DNA of 64,000 nt, from assembly GCA_963695135.1 (NCBI GenBank), contig CAVOGA010000003.1, positions 682,001-746,000 of the forward strand, read 5' to 3'. This document shows, piece by piece, positions 1 through 8,176 of the stretch (the first letter of the stretch is position 1; each line of letters opens with the position of its first letter). A program made the translations under genes and the position numbers. This stretch comes from Marinihelvus sp963695135 (GTDB taxonomy: Bacteria; Pseudomonadota; Gammaproteobacteria; Xanthomonadales; SZUA-36). Under the pieces are notes generated by a model, which searched no databases, had not been told where the DNA came from, and worked only from the letters and a program-made list of their open reading frames with translations.

Positions 1-35
1 CTGTCCCGGTCCGCCCTCAGGAGGCTTGCCGACCG

Positions 36-626
36 GTGAGCAACGGGCAGGTCAGAGTGGGTCTGGTGCTTGCCGGTGGCGCCTCGAGGCGCATGGGCGG
101 CGCAACCAAGGCGCTGGCCCCGCTGGGCGGAAAAACCATGATCGATCACGTCATTGCACGTTTTGAACCCCAGGTGGATGAACTCTGGCTCAGTGTTGCC
201 GCAGACCCGGGCCCAATCGCACACCTTGACCATCGACAACTGGTGGACCCGGAGCCCAGGCACTGCGGCCCCCTGGCCGGGCTGGTGCAGGGACTGATTG
301 ACCTGCCGGACGACGGCTGGTTGCTGCTGGCCCCCTGCGATGCACCGCTGCTGCCGGGGGACCTGGTCGAGCGTCTGCTGGACGCGGCAGGTCCGCAGCA
401 CCTGGTGGCCGTCGCCCGGGAAGGCAGCCAGTTGCACCCGACCTTTTCCGCCTGGCGCAAGGCCGCCCTGCCCGATGTTGCCCGGGGACTGGCGGGCAGC
501 AAGGGGCTCTGGCCGACCCTGCACAAGCTGCCCCACGCGATTGCGGAGTGGCCCCTTGCAGAGCCCTCCCCGTTTTACAATGTGAACGAACCGGGCGATC
601 TGCAACGCGCAGCGCGTTGGCTGTAA
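36..626 (+). CDS. mobA: Molybdenum cofactor guanylyltransferase MobA
   Basis: The product transfers GMP from GTP to molybdopterin to form the bis-MGD cofactor precursor, in the cytoplasm. The 196-residue protein opens with the nucleotidyltransferase signature LAGGASRRMGG followed by a lysine (TKALAPL), the usual NTP-binding loop of MobA. A DAPLLP segment near residue 100 fits the metal-binding aspartate region. Length is normal for the family (about 190-200). The start is GTG at 36, chosen because a perfect AGGAGG lies at 19-24. fhs follows 26 bp downstream on the same strand. The 35 bases before the gene hold only its ribosome binding site. The related protein MocA (CTP-using) is possible but the GASRRMGG loop fits MobA better. 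Confidence 0.9.
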   Translation: MSNGQVRVGLVLAGGASRRMGGATKALAPLGGKTMIDHVIARFEPQVDELWLSVAADPGPIAHLDHRQLVDPEPRHCGPLAGLVQGLIDLPDDGWLLLAPCDAPLLPGDLVERLLDAAGPQHLVAVAREGSQLHPTFSAWRKAALPDVARGLAGSKGLWPTLHKLPHAIAEWPLAEPSPFYNVNEPGDLQRAARWL

Positions 627-652
627 GCGCCCCACAACAACGAGGAGAACCC

Positions 653-2319
653 ATGCTCACGGACCACGAAATCGCCCGGCAAGCCGACCTGAAACCCGCT
701 ATCGACATCGCCGGGGCGCTGGGCATCAAACGCCAGTACCTGGTGCCTTACGGGGACGACGTGACCAAAGTTCACATGGACGCGCTCACCGAGCCGTCCT
801 CCCGCAAGGGGCGCCTGGTGCTCGTCTCCGCCACGACGCCGACCGCCGCCGGGGAAGGCAAAACCACCACGTCCATCGGTCTGGGCCAGGGGTTTAAACA
901 CATCGGCGAATCGGTCGCCATCGCCCTGCGCGAGCCCTCACTCGGCCCCTGCTTCGGGGTCAAGGGCGGGGCCACCGGCGGCGGCTATGCGCAGATGGTC
1001 CCGGCCGACCGCATCAACCTGCATTTCACCGGCGACTTTCACGCGATCACCTCCTGCAACAACCTGATCGCGGCCATGCTCGACAATATGCTGTTCCAGG
1101 GCAACGCATTGAACCTGGACCCGCGCCGCGTGCTCTGGCGCCGTGTCATGGACATGAACGACCGGGCCCTGCGCAACCTGGTCATGGGCCTGGGCGGCCC
1201 CGTGCAGGGCGTGCCCCGGGAGGGCGGCTTCGATATCACCGCCGCCTCGGAAATCATGGCCATCGTCTGCCTGGCGAACGACATGGACGATCTCGCGGAG
1301 CGCCTGGAGCGCATCCTGATCGGCTTCACCTATGACGGCGAACCGGTACGTGCCGAAGCCCTGGGCATTCGCGGCGCGATGCTGGCGCTGCTCAAGGACG
1401 CCATGCACCCCGAACCTGGTCCAGACCCTGGAGGGCGTGCCCGTGTTCGTGCATGGCGGACCCTTCGCCAATATCGCCCATGGCTGTAACACCCTGCTGG
1501 CCACGCGCATGGCCATGCACCACGCGGACTGGGCCATTACGGAAGCCGGCTTCGGATTTGACCTGGGCGCGGAGAAGTTCCTCGATATCAAGTGCCGCAC
1601 CGGCGGGCTGGACCCGGACGCCATCGTGCTGGTGACCACCGTGCGCGCACTCAAGTCGCACGGTGGCAAAGGCCACGACGAGCTGGAACAGCCGGATGAA
1701 GCGGCCGTGCGCGCCGGTCTGCCCAACCTGGACAAGCACCTGGAGAGCGCCGGGGTGTTCGGTAAAAAACCGGTTGTTGCACTGAACCGCTTTGCGGCGG
1801 ATACGGACGAGGAAATCGCGGTGATCCGCGATCACGTGCAGGGCGCCGGCTATCGCTTTGCCGAGTCGCGGCATTTTTCCGAGGGCGGCCCCGGCTCAGC
1901 CGACCTGGCGCGGGAGGTCATGGCCTCGGTAGCGGACAACGGCCCGCTGCGCTTCAGCTACGCGGCTGATGATCCTTTCGAGGAGAAGGTGCGCAAGGTT
2001 GCACGATCAATCTACGGCGCCCGGGACGTCATCTTCAGCAAGGAGGCCGAGAAGGATTTCGAGGGGATTCGCAACGCCGGGCTGGGGCGACCTGCCGATC
2101 TGTATTGCCAAGACCCCCGCATCCCTCTCGGACGATCCGAAGCTGCTGGGACGTCCAAGGGACTTCGACATCACGGTTCGCAACGTCCAGGTCAGCGCCG
2201 GCGCCGGCTTCCTGGTGGTACTGACCGGCAATATCCTGCGTATGCCCGGTCTGCCCAAATCGCCGCAGGCGCTGCGGGTCAAGCTGAACCCGGACGGGAG
2301 CGTGGAAGGCGTCGCCTGA
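653..2319 (+). CDS. fhs: Formate--tetrahydrofolate ligase, two frameshifts
   Basis: This enzyme makes 10-formyl-tetrahydrofolate from formate, ATP and THF. The ATP-binding loop TPTAAGEGKTTTSIGLGQG and the segments GGGYAQMVPADRINLHFTGD and EIMAIVCLANDM are diagnostic. The reading frame is broken twice. At 1408-1411 a CCCC run carries one base too many (HPNLVQTLEGVPVF resumes in the next frame). At about 2087-2092 a second extra base lies before LPICIAKTPASLSDDPK. Removing both restores a protein of about 555 residues, the family size, ending at TGA 2317-2319. ATG 653 is preceded by GAGGAG at 642-647. As written the gene would be non-functional, but the sequence is otherwise perfectly conserved, so sequencing error is more likely than decay. 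Confidence 0.9.
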
Positions 2320-2338
2320 CGCCGGCCCTGGCGAAGGG

Positions 2339-2361
2339 GGCCGCGGCGCCAGGCCGCGGCC
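2339..2361. terminator. GC-rich hairpin between convergent genes
   Basis: GGCCGCGGC (2339-2347) and GCCGCGGCC (2353-2361) form a perfect 9-bp stem with a 5-base loop. It sits between the stop of fhs and the end of the convergent TPR gene. There is no T-run on either side, so intrinsic termination is uncertain. Confidence 0.45.
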
Positions 2362-2379
2362 GGTCACTGCATCCCGGGA

Positions 2380-3051
2380 TCAGCTGGTGCCGCCGATTTC
2401 CTTCAATGCTTTGAGAACTTCCGCCCGCCGGCCCGCGTCGGCCACGGGACGTCCGGGACGGTCCGGCGCCTGCAGGGCCTTTTCGAGGTAGGGGCGGGCC
2501 TCGTCATCGCGGTGCTGGTCAATCAGGAAACTGGCATAGAAGTAATTGGCGTCAATGCCGTCCGGATTGAGGCTCAGGCCCTTGAGGAGCAGCGTTTCGG
2601 CCTCCTCGTCATCACCGCCCATGAAGCCCGGAATCTGGTAGAGCAAGGCGCCCAGTGAGGTGTAGGCGGAGCCGTGCATGGCTTCGGGATTGATCTCCAG
2701 CGCCCGGGCCAGCTCTGCGCGCGCCCGTTTAACCTGCTTGCCGGCACTGAACATGCTGACTTCGCCGGCGTAGGTGGAGTAGACAATCCCCGCCCAGATA
2801 TGCGCATCGGCCTGGTCCGGCAGTGCCTGCACCAGCTGGTCCGCTTCGACCGTGAGCGCCTTGAAGGCCTGCTTGCGGGCCTTGCCCTCGGTTTCGTAGT
2901 TGGCGTGCGCCCAGTGCTGCTGCAGCGCCACGACGGGCTCCGGGACCGGCTCCGCACCCGCGGCGGCTTGCACCGGGATGCCCGTGAGCATCAGGCCCAG
3001 GGCCATCAGCGCGGTCGCTGTCCGTCGCTGGAAAACGGGAAATGACGTCAT
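2380..3051 (-). CDS. Exported TPR-like protein, last gene of the HDO operon
   Basis: This is a 223-residue protein of unknown function. Residues 1-30 look like a signal peptide (hydrophobic ALMALGLMLTGIPV then AAAGA), so it is probably periplasmic. The rest is helical, with repeated patterns such as RARAELARALEINPEAM, ETLLLKGLSLNPDGIDANYFYASFL and ARPYLEKALQAP, typical of TPR or TRAP transporter T-component-like folds. Start ATG 3051 overlaps the stop of the upstream SDR gene by 4 bases (ATGA), so it is translationally coupled as the fifth and last gene of the operon. A scaffold or substrate-binding role for the pathway product is inference only. Confidence 0.8.
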   Translation of the reverse strand: MTSFPVFQRRTATALMALGLMLTGIPVQAAAGAEPVPEPVVALQQHWAHANYETEGKARKQAFKALTVEADQLVQALPDQADAHIWAGIVYSTYAGEVSMFSAGKQVKRARAELARALEINPEAMHGSAYTSLGALLYQIPGFMGGDDEEAETLLLKGLSLNPDGIDANYFYASFLIDQHRDDEARPYLEKALQAPDRPGRPVADAGRRAEVLKALKEIGGTS

Positions 3052-3851
3052 GATTGCGTCTCCTTCTGTTTGCTGTTGTGTTTACGAATGACTGGCATTT
3101 GCCTGGCCAGGGAGCCATCGACGATGGCGGGAAAAAGCTGGTTCACGCGCGCGAAAAAACGCTCCGGAAGCCCGAGAATGCGGCTGCGCACCGGGTTACG
3201 GACCGCCTCGATTACTGCCCGGGCCACGGTTGCCGGCGTGTCGTAGTTGGCCTTGAGCTCCTCGTTGAGCTGGTCGATCGCGCCGGCATTCATGGCCGTG
3301 CGGGTGGCCCGCGGCGCCACCCAGGCCACGCGGACCGGACCATCGGCGCATTCGCGCCGCAGCGCCTCGGTATATCCAAACAGGCCGAACTTGCTGGCGC
3401 TGTACAGGGAGAACCCGGGAAAACCGATGTGCGCAAAGACGGAACCCAGGTTCACGATCACCGGCTCAGACCCCGCCTCCAGCAGCGGCATCAGCGCCCG
3501 TGTCAGCTGCATCGGGGCCACCAGGTTCACCGCAATGATCTTTTCGATTTGTGCGTCCGACTGGCTGTCGTGCAGGCCAAAGGCATTGATTCCGGCGCAG
3601 TGCACCAGGCCGTCCAGGGCGCCGAACCGGGCATGCACGCGGTCAACCAGCGCCTCGCGGTCTTCCGCTCTGGCCAGGTCGCAAAGCTGGTAGCACTGAC
3701 CGAGCTCCCCGGCCAGGGCCTTGAGCGGTCCGGGGCTTTGCCCCACCAGCAGGAGCTCGGCGCCCTGCGCCACCAGACCGCGCGCCACCTCGCTGCCGAT
3801 ACCACCCGCCGCTCCGGTCAGGAGCAGGCGTTTGCCCGGCAGATCGGTCAT
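3048..3851 (-). CDS. Short-chain dehydrogenase/reductase (SDR)
   Basis: This is a 267-residue NAD(P)-dependent oxidoreductase of the classical SDR family. The cofactor motif TGAAGGIG lies at residues 12-19, the NAG-like motif is HCAGIN (84-89), the catalytic Tyr-x-x-x-Lys is YSASK (Y150, K154), and a serine sits in NLGSVFAH. The C-terminal extension (RNPVRSRILGLPERFFARVNQLFP) resembles SDRs acting on long-chain lipid substrates. ATG overlaps the last base of the upstream diiron oxidase gene (TGATG) and its own stop overlaps the next gene by 4 bases. Inference: it reduces or oxidises an acyl-derived intermediate made by the upstream ligase and oxidase. The substrate is unknown. Confidence 0.9.
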   Translation of the reverse strand: MTDLPGKRLLLTGAAGGIGSEVARGLVAQGAELLLVGQSPGPLKALAGELGQCYQLCDLARAEDREALVDRVHARFGALDGLVHCAGINAFGLHDSQSDAQIEKIIAVNLVAPMQLTRALMPLLEAGSEPVIVNLGSVFAHIGFPGFSLYSASKFGLFGYTEALRRECADGPVRVAWVAPRATRTAMNAGAIDQLNEELKANYDTPATVARAVIEAVRNPVRSRILGLPERFFARVNQLFPAIVDGSLARQMPVIRKHNSKQKETQS

Positions 3852-4519
3852 CAGGCCGCCTCGCGGGACAACTGCCCGGGCAGGCTTTCAAATATGCCGC
3901 GGTACAGCGGGTACATGATCCGGGCGGTGTCGATCACCGCCTGCTGGTCAGCGGAATCATCCAGCCGGTCCATGAGCCGGTGGAAGAAGCCGATATGCTC
4001 CTGGTCGATTGCACCGTGCGAGCGCAGGTAGCGAAAGGCCTGGTTCGGCAGGTGCAGGGCGTCCTGGATGCGGTCCGCCGCCTGGCTGGCCACCAGGACG
4101 CTGGTGCCTTCCAGGACCAGCACCATGCCGAAGAAGCCCACCGGGTTGCGCCGGTTCACCGTGTCCCAGGCATAGGCCACCATGAGGTCCGTGGCCTGGC
4201 CTGGCTTGCCCCTGCGCACTGTCTCCGGATTGCCGCCGGCCGCCGCGATGTCATCGAGGATCCATTCCTGGTGACCGGTTTCCTCCTCGATGTATTCGGC
4301 CACCGCCTCGCGCAACCACTCCAGGCGCTCCGGCAGGCGGGCGCCGCAGGCCATCAGCAGCGGCACGGTGTACTTCACGTGGTGATAGGCCTCCGTGAGA
4401 AAACCCCGGTAGGTTTCCAGGCTTATCTCACCGCGAACACCGCGGCTAATCACCGGGGTGCTTAGCAGGCGCTCGCGCTCATCCTGCGTTGCATCAAGCA
4501 GTGTCTGGTAAAAGCTCAT
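3851..4519 (-). CDS. Heme-oxygenase-like diiron oxidase (iron-containing redox enzyme family)
   Basis: This 222-residue all-helical protein belongs to the TenA/PqqC-like heme-oxygenase-like diiron oxidase (HDO) superfamily, known for UndA, SznF and BesC, which perform oxidative decarboxylation, N-oxygenation or C-C cleavage. The ligand pattern is complete: E43 in TEAYHH, E80-x-x-H83 in EETGHQ, E137 in LEGTS, and H168-x3-D172-x2-H175 in SHGAIDQEH. Start ATG 4519 was chosen because AGGGAG lies about 11 bases upstream and the family start aligns there; an in-frame ATG at 4570 would extend it by 17 residues. It overlaps the ligase gene by 26 bases and the SDR by 1. The reaction is not predictable, but oxidation of an acyl or N-acyl substrate fits the neighbours. 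Confidence 0.88.
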   Translation of the reverse strand: MSFYQTLLDATQDERERLLSTPVISRGVRGEISLETYRGFLTEAYHHVKYTVPLLMACGARLPERLEWLREAVAEYIEEETGHQEWILDDIAAAGGNPETVRRGKPGQATDLMVAYAWDTVNRRNPVGFFGMVLVLEGTSVLVASQAADRIQDALHLPNQAFRYLRSHGAIDQEHIGFFHRLMDRLDDSADQQAVIDTARIMYPLYRGIFESLPGQLSREAA

Positions 4520-5951
4520 TGGTCCGTCGATCTCCCTGGTATGAGGATAGGTTGTCGTAAAGGGCGTCAATTGTTTCCGCGTGGTCGGACAGGATCTTCT
4601 CGCGCCGCAAGCGCCCGTTGGCCGTCAATTGCCCGCTGGCGGGTGTGAACGGCTCAAGCTGTCGAAAGTCGTGAATTCGCGCATAGTCCGGCAGCCGCCT
4701 GTTGACCCGCTCCAGGGCCTTCAGCAGCTGATCACGGCTAACGCCCGGCGGCGTCACCAGCAGGGCAGCCAGTCCCGGCTGGTCGTCACCAATGACCATG
4801 GCCTGTACGATGACCGGCTCGCTGAGCAGTTCGCTCTCCACCCACTCCGGCGACACATTGCGTCCAAAGGCGGTGATCAACACCTGTTTGGCGCGGCCCC
4901 GCACGTGCAGGAAGCCGTCCGCATCCACTTCGCCCAGGTCGCCGGTGGCCAGCCAGCCCGTATCGTCATTGCCCCGGGCGGCCTGGACTTGCTGGTCCAG
5001 CCGCACCTCGATTTCCCCGGCCGGGGAAATGCGCAGCTGCGTGTGCGGCAGGGGACGTCCCACGCTGCCGGGCCTGTCCGCACCGGGATGGTTAACACAC
5101 ACCACCGAGGCACATTCGGAGAGGCCGTAACCCTCGAAAACCGGCAGGCCCAGAGCGCGCGCCCTGAGCAGCAGCTCCGGGGCGGTGCGGGCGCCACCGA
5201 CTGCGACGTAGCGCAGACCGTCGATGCGCGTGCCGGTCGCTTCCAGGTGCGCTACCAGCAGCTTGAGCATCTGCGGCAGCAGTATCAGGCTGTGGGGCCG
5301 CTCCTGGCGCAGGGTCTCGATCAACAGGGCCGGGTCAAAACCGGAACTGCCCTGCAAGCCCGTGCGCGATGGCGGCGGCAGCAACAGCTCCGCGCCGCTC
5401 ATCATGGCCGCGTAGACCCCGGCAACATTTTCCAGCAGGACAGCCAGGGGCAGCAGGCAAAGATGGCGCTTGAGCTGCAACTCTGCGGTCACTGCAGCCA
5501 GGGAAGCAGCCACCCGCAGCTGGGCGTCCAGCGACAGGGGCACGCCCTTGGGTGTGCCGGTGGTGCCGGAGGTGAAGGTCAGCTTGTCCGCTGCCGGCGC
5601 CCCGGATCTCAACAGAGATGAATCCGGCGCCGGGTCGAGGCGCCGGAGGCCCTCGCTGGACACCACGTGATCCATACCCGTTTCAGTGACGAGGTGCGCA
5701 CGCTGGGCGGGGGTAAAAAACGGGGGCAACGGCACGCAGTCCACACCCGCGAGAGCGCAGGCAAAGTCCGCCACGAGCCAGTCCGCGCCATTGGGAAGAT
5801 CAATACCGACTACCCGGGCCTTGTTCTTGAGCAAACGTTTCGCCTGCTGGCAGGCGCGCGCCACCAGCTCATCGGGGCTCAGCCAGGCGCGATTGCAATC
5901 CTGCACCGATCCCGCGCGGGACAACAGCGCGTAAATGGCTTCCCGGTTCAA
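4494..5951 (-). CDS. AMP-binding acyl-CoA/acyl-AMP ligase-like protein
   Basis: This 485-residue member of the ANL adenylating superfamily presumably activates a fatty acid or other carboxylate as acyl-AMP. The P-loop TFTSGTTGTPKG spans about 126-136, followed by GYGLSECASV, the ATP-binding TGDLGEVD, and the hinge region GRNVSPEWVESEL. It is shorter than typical long-chain acyl-CoA synthetases (about 550). At the C-terminal A10 motif (TANGRLRREKI) the usual catalytic lysine position is arginine (R447), which is unusual. The gene overlaps the hemolysin-like gene by 4 bases upstream (ATGA) and the diiron oxidase by 26 downstream. Its role as the activating enzyme of the operon is inferred. Confidence 0.88.
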   Translation of the reverse strand: MNREAIYALLSRAGSVQDCNRAWLSPDELVARACQQAKRLLKNKARVVGIDLPNGADWLVADFACALAGVDCVPLPPFFTPAQRAHLVTETGMDHVVSSEGLRRLDPAPDSSLLRSGAPAADKLTFTSGTTGTPKGVPLSLDAQLRVAASLAAVTAELQLKRHLCLLPLAVLLENVAGVYAAMMSGAELLLPPPSRTGLQGSSGFDPALLIETLRQERPHSLILLPQMLKLLVAHLEATGTRIDGLRYVAVGGARTAPELLLRARALGLPVFEGYGLSECASVVCVNHPGADRPGSVGRPLPHTQLRISPAGEIEVRLDQQVQAARGNDDTGWLATGDLGEVDADGFLHVRGRAKQVLITAFGRNVSPEWVESELLSEPVIVQAMVIGDDQPGLAALLVTPPGVSRDQLLKALERVNRRLPDYARIHDFRQLEPFTPASGQLTANGRLRREKILSDHAETIDALYDNLSSYQGDRRTNELLPDTA

Positions 5952-6679
5952 GAGGCCGCCTCGCAGGTCTCGGGGACATCCACGGAGCCGGGCCTGGATT
6001 GCCCGCCGGTCCAGCGGCCGCCTGCGCGGCTGAGCTGATAGCCCTCCAGCGAGCGCTCCAGGGGCGCCGCCATGACCCTTGGGTCGCGGCTGTAGTAGCT
6101 GCCCCAGTCATCGCCGGAGGGATACAGCAGCGAGCGGTCCGCGGCGCCCAGGTCAAGCATGGGAATGCCGGAGCGGCCAAACAGGCGGCGCAGGGAGTCC
6201 GTCAGGGAAAACAGCAGCCAGTCCACCGAGTAACCCTGCAACCAGGCGCCGATCATGCTGATGAAGGGGTAGGTCAGGGCCGGCCGGGCGACAGAAAGAT
6301 TGCCCAGCTCCACCACCCGGTTTCTCGTGACCTGGCGCCCGAACTGCTCACTGATCAGTTCCTCGGCGGGCCTTTTCAGGTATTGCTCGGTGAACAGCGA
6401 CTGGCCTTCAGCGTGGCGGGCGCCAACCGCGCCAACGATGCGGTCCCGGCTGTCGTGCAGGCAGACGATGCTGGCATAGAAACTGTTCAGTTCCGCGCCA
6501 AAAATGCGCCGGTATGCCTGTTGAATAAAGCGCTCTGCTTCTTCCCGGCCCGGCGCGTCCGGCCCGATCACGTGCAGGTGATAGGAGCCGCACTCCAGTT
6601 CGAAGACGCGGGTGTCCGCTTCGATCTCGCCGATGTCATAGCCGGAAACGGCTGCAGGTCGTGTGAGTAGCTGTTGCAA
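5948..6679 (-). CDS. Thermostable hemolysin family protein
   Basis: This 243-residue protein matches the thermostable hemolysin (delta-VPH) family of vibrios and other marine gammaproteobacteria. Recognisable segments are AERFIQQAYRRIFGAELNSF, SRDRIVGAVGARHAEGQ, LFTEQYLKRPAEE and RVVELGNLSVARP. Despite the name there is no signal peptide or membrane segment. The fold is thought to be related to GNAT/autoinducer-synthase acyltransferases, which suits the adjacent acyl-AMP ligase. The start appears to be TTG at 6679: no ATG or GTG lies nearby in frame, and GGGGGAAG sits about 7 bases upstream. It is the first gene of a five-gene coupled operon. An acyltransferase role rather than haemolysis is inference. 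Confidence 0.85.
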   Translation of the reverse strand: MQQLLTRPAAVSGYDIGEIEADTRVFELECGSYHLHVIGPDAPGREEAERFIQQAYRRIFGAELNSFYASIVCLHDSRDRIVGAVGARHAEGQSLFTEQYLKRPAEELISEQFGRQVTRNRVVELGNLSVARPALTYPFISMIGAWLQGYSVDWLLFSLTDSLRRLFGRSGIPMLDLGAADRSLLYPSGDDWGSYYSRDPRVMAAPLERSLEGYQLSRAGGRWTGGQSRPGSVDVPETCEAAS

Positions 6680-6769
6680 TGTCTTGCTTCCCCCGGGTTA
6701 CTCGCCGGGCAATTGTGCGACAGGAACTGTTAACAGGTACTTAAACGACCATTAGCATTTAGTGCGAAA

Positions 6770-6798
6770 ATAAAATGACAAATAATATTTATTCTCAA
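6770..6798 (-). promoter_or_regulatory. Candidate sigma70 promoter for the hemolysin/HDO operon
   Basis: Read on the minus strand, TTGAGA (6793-6798) and TTTTAT (6770-6775) are separated by 17 bases, about 90 bases upstream of the TTG start. The -35 matches 5 of 6 consensus bases and the -10 only 4 of 6. The position is inside a sharply AT-rich island (6735-6835) that contrasts with the surrounding GC-rich DNA. Confidence 0.4.
6776..6797. promoter_or_regulatory. AT-rich imperfect inverted repeat, possible operator
   Basis: A 22-base segment begins TGA and ends TCA and is self-complementary at 16 of 22 positions. It overlaps the spacer of the candidate promoter, where a repressor would act. 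It is loosely Fur-like (AT-rich palindrome), but the match is not good enough to name a regulator. Confidence 0.3.
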
Positions 6799-7117
6799 TT
6801 GGTTGCCGATGGATTCTTAACGCTTTTAAAAGGTTTGCCCCGGCCGGTCAAAGGCGCTATGCAAGCCGTGTTTCAATAGTTTTCAATGGCTTGGCTGAAG
6901 CCCGGACCGGTGTGTTCCCGTTCCGGCCGGCCCCCGATCGATGGGAACCATGCCGGTCCACGGGTCATGGCCCGTTAAGAAATCATTGCTCCGCCGGGAC
7001 TCAGACCGGCTATTGCGGAAAAAAGTCTTTTTACCCTGCAGCCCGGCGCCACACGGGTCAGGACTTTTCCGGCCGGATTCGCTAGCCTGCATACTCCGGA
7101 TGACCCAGGCAACAAAA

Positions 7118-8146
7118 ATGACCATGCGTATCACCCACCTGCTGTGCGGCCTTGTCCTGTTGAGCGCCGGCGCGAGCCAGGCCCAGCAAACGACCTCCGC
7201 GTCCCCCGGCCTCATCGCCCCGGACACGGCGCCGAGAAGCGATCAGCCCTTTGATGATCCCGTTAACCGCTTCCGCTTCGTCATCCATTCGGACATAACC
7301 GGCGGCGAGCGCGAGGGCGTATTCGAGGTGGCCGTGAAGCAGATGAACCTGCTGCGGCCGGAGTTCATCATCAGCGTCGGCGACCTGATTGCCGGTACTG
7401 ATGACCGGGCGGAAGTGGATCAGCAATGGGACCGTTACGCGCGGCGCGTTGACGAGGCCGGCGCGCCGGTGTTCTACGTCGGGGGCAATCATGACCTGCT
7501 CGGGCCTGTGATGCGCGAGGCCTGGGAGGAACGCCTGGGACCGCGCTACTACCATTTTGTCTACAAGGACACGCTGTTCCTGGTGCTGGACACGGAAGAC
7601 CATGAGCCGGCACGGCTGCAGGAAATCGCCCGGATGCGGGCCGATGCCTATGAGCTCGCTGCGCAACAGGGCTGGGAGGCGTTTGCGCTGACGCCGTACG
7701 CCCTGCTGCCGGAAAACGCGGCGGGCGCCATTTCCCTTGCGCAGTCAGACTATTTCCAGGACGTGCTGGCGGAGTATCCGGACGTGCGGTGGACCTTCCT
7801 GTTCATGCACAAGGCGCCCTGGCTGCGCGATAACTACGCGCCCTTCGACGCACTCGAGGCGGCGCTGGCCGGCCGCGACTACACGGTCTTTCACGGCCAT
7901 GAACACGCCTACCAGTATCAGCAGCGCCAGGGTGCGGACTACATTCGGCTGGCCACTACCGGCGGTGTTTTCCTGCCGGAGAACGGCCGCTCCGTGGACC
8001 AGCTGGTGCTGGTCACGGTGGACGATGACGGGGTGGATATTGCCAACCTGCTCATGGAAGGCATCCTCGACAAGACCGGCAACATTCCGGGCAATGGCGA
8101 CCGGCTATGCCTGGACAGCCAGCGCTGCCCCGCGCCCGCCGACTGA
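7118..8146 (+). CDS. Secreted calcineurin-like metallophosphoesterase
   Basis: The N-terminus MRITHLLCGLVLLSAGASQAQ is a typical signal peptide ending at AQA, so the protein is exported. The metallophosphoesterase blocks follow in order: IHSDITGG (a variant of the first Asp-x-His block), VGDLIAG, VGGNHDLLG, MHKAPW and FHGHEHAYQY, which together supply the two-metal site. The first His is replaced (DIT), as in some secreted members. The product is about 342 residues. Start ATG 7118 is preceded by a weak AGG at 7107-7109; ATG 7100 and 7124 are alternatives. The substrate is unknown; a phosphodiester or phosphomonoester in the periplasm is likely. It stands alone between a divergent operon and a convergent protease gene. 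Confidence 0.85.
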   Translation: MTMRITHLLCGLVLLSAGASQAQQTTSASPGLIAPDTAPRSDQPFDDPVNRFRFVIHSDITGGEREGVFEVAVKQMNLLRPEFIISVGDLIAGTDDRAEVDQQWDRYARRVDEAGAPVFYVGGNHDLLGPVMREAWEERLGPRYYHFVYKDTLFLVLDTEDHEPARLQEIARMRADAYELAAQQGWEAFALTPYALLPENAAGAISLAQSDYFQDVLAEYPDVRWTFLFMHKAPWLRDNYAPFDALEAALAGRDYTVFHGHEHAYQYQQRQGADYIRLATTGGVFLPENGRSVDQLVLVTVDDDGVDIANLLMEGILDKTGNIPGNGDRLCLDSQRCPAPAD

Positions 8147-8176
8147 ACGGTCCGCGACGGGAACCGCCGGGGTACG

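Larger units (their letters stand above)
6680..7117. other. Divergent intergenic region
   Basis: This 438-base gap separates the minus-strand HDO operon from the plus-strand metallophosphoesterase. It holds the AT-rich promoter/operator island described at 6770-6798. The 6840-7117 part is GC-rich and I see no convincing gene, RNA or repeat in it. Confidence 0.6.

Noticed and set aside
5948..6679. Secreted pore-forming toxin
   Set aside because: No signal peptide or membrane-active segment is visible and the operon context is enzymatic; the family name alone does not support it.
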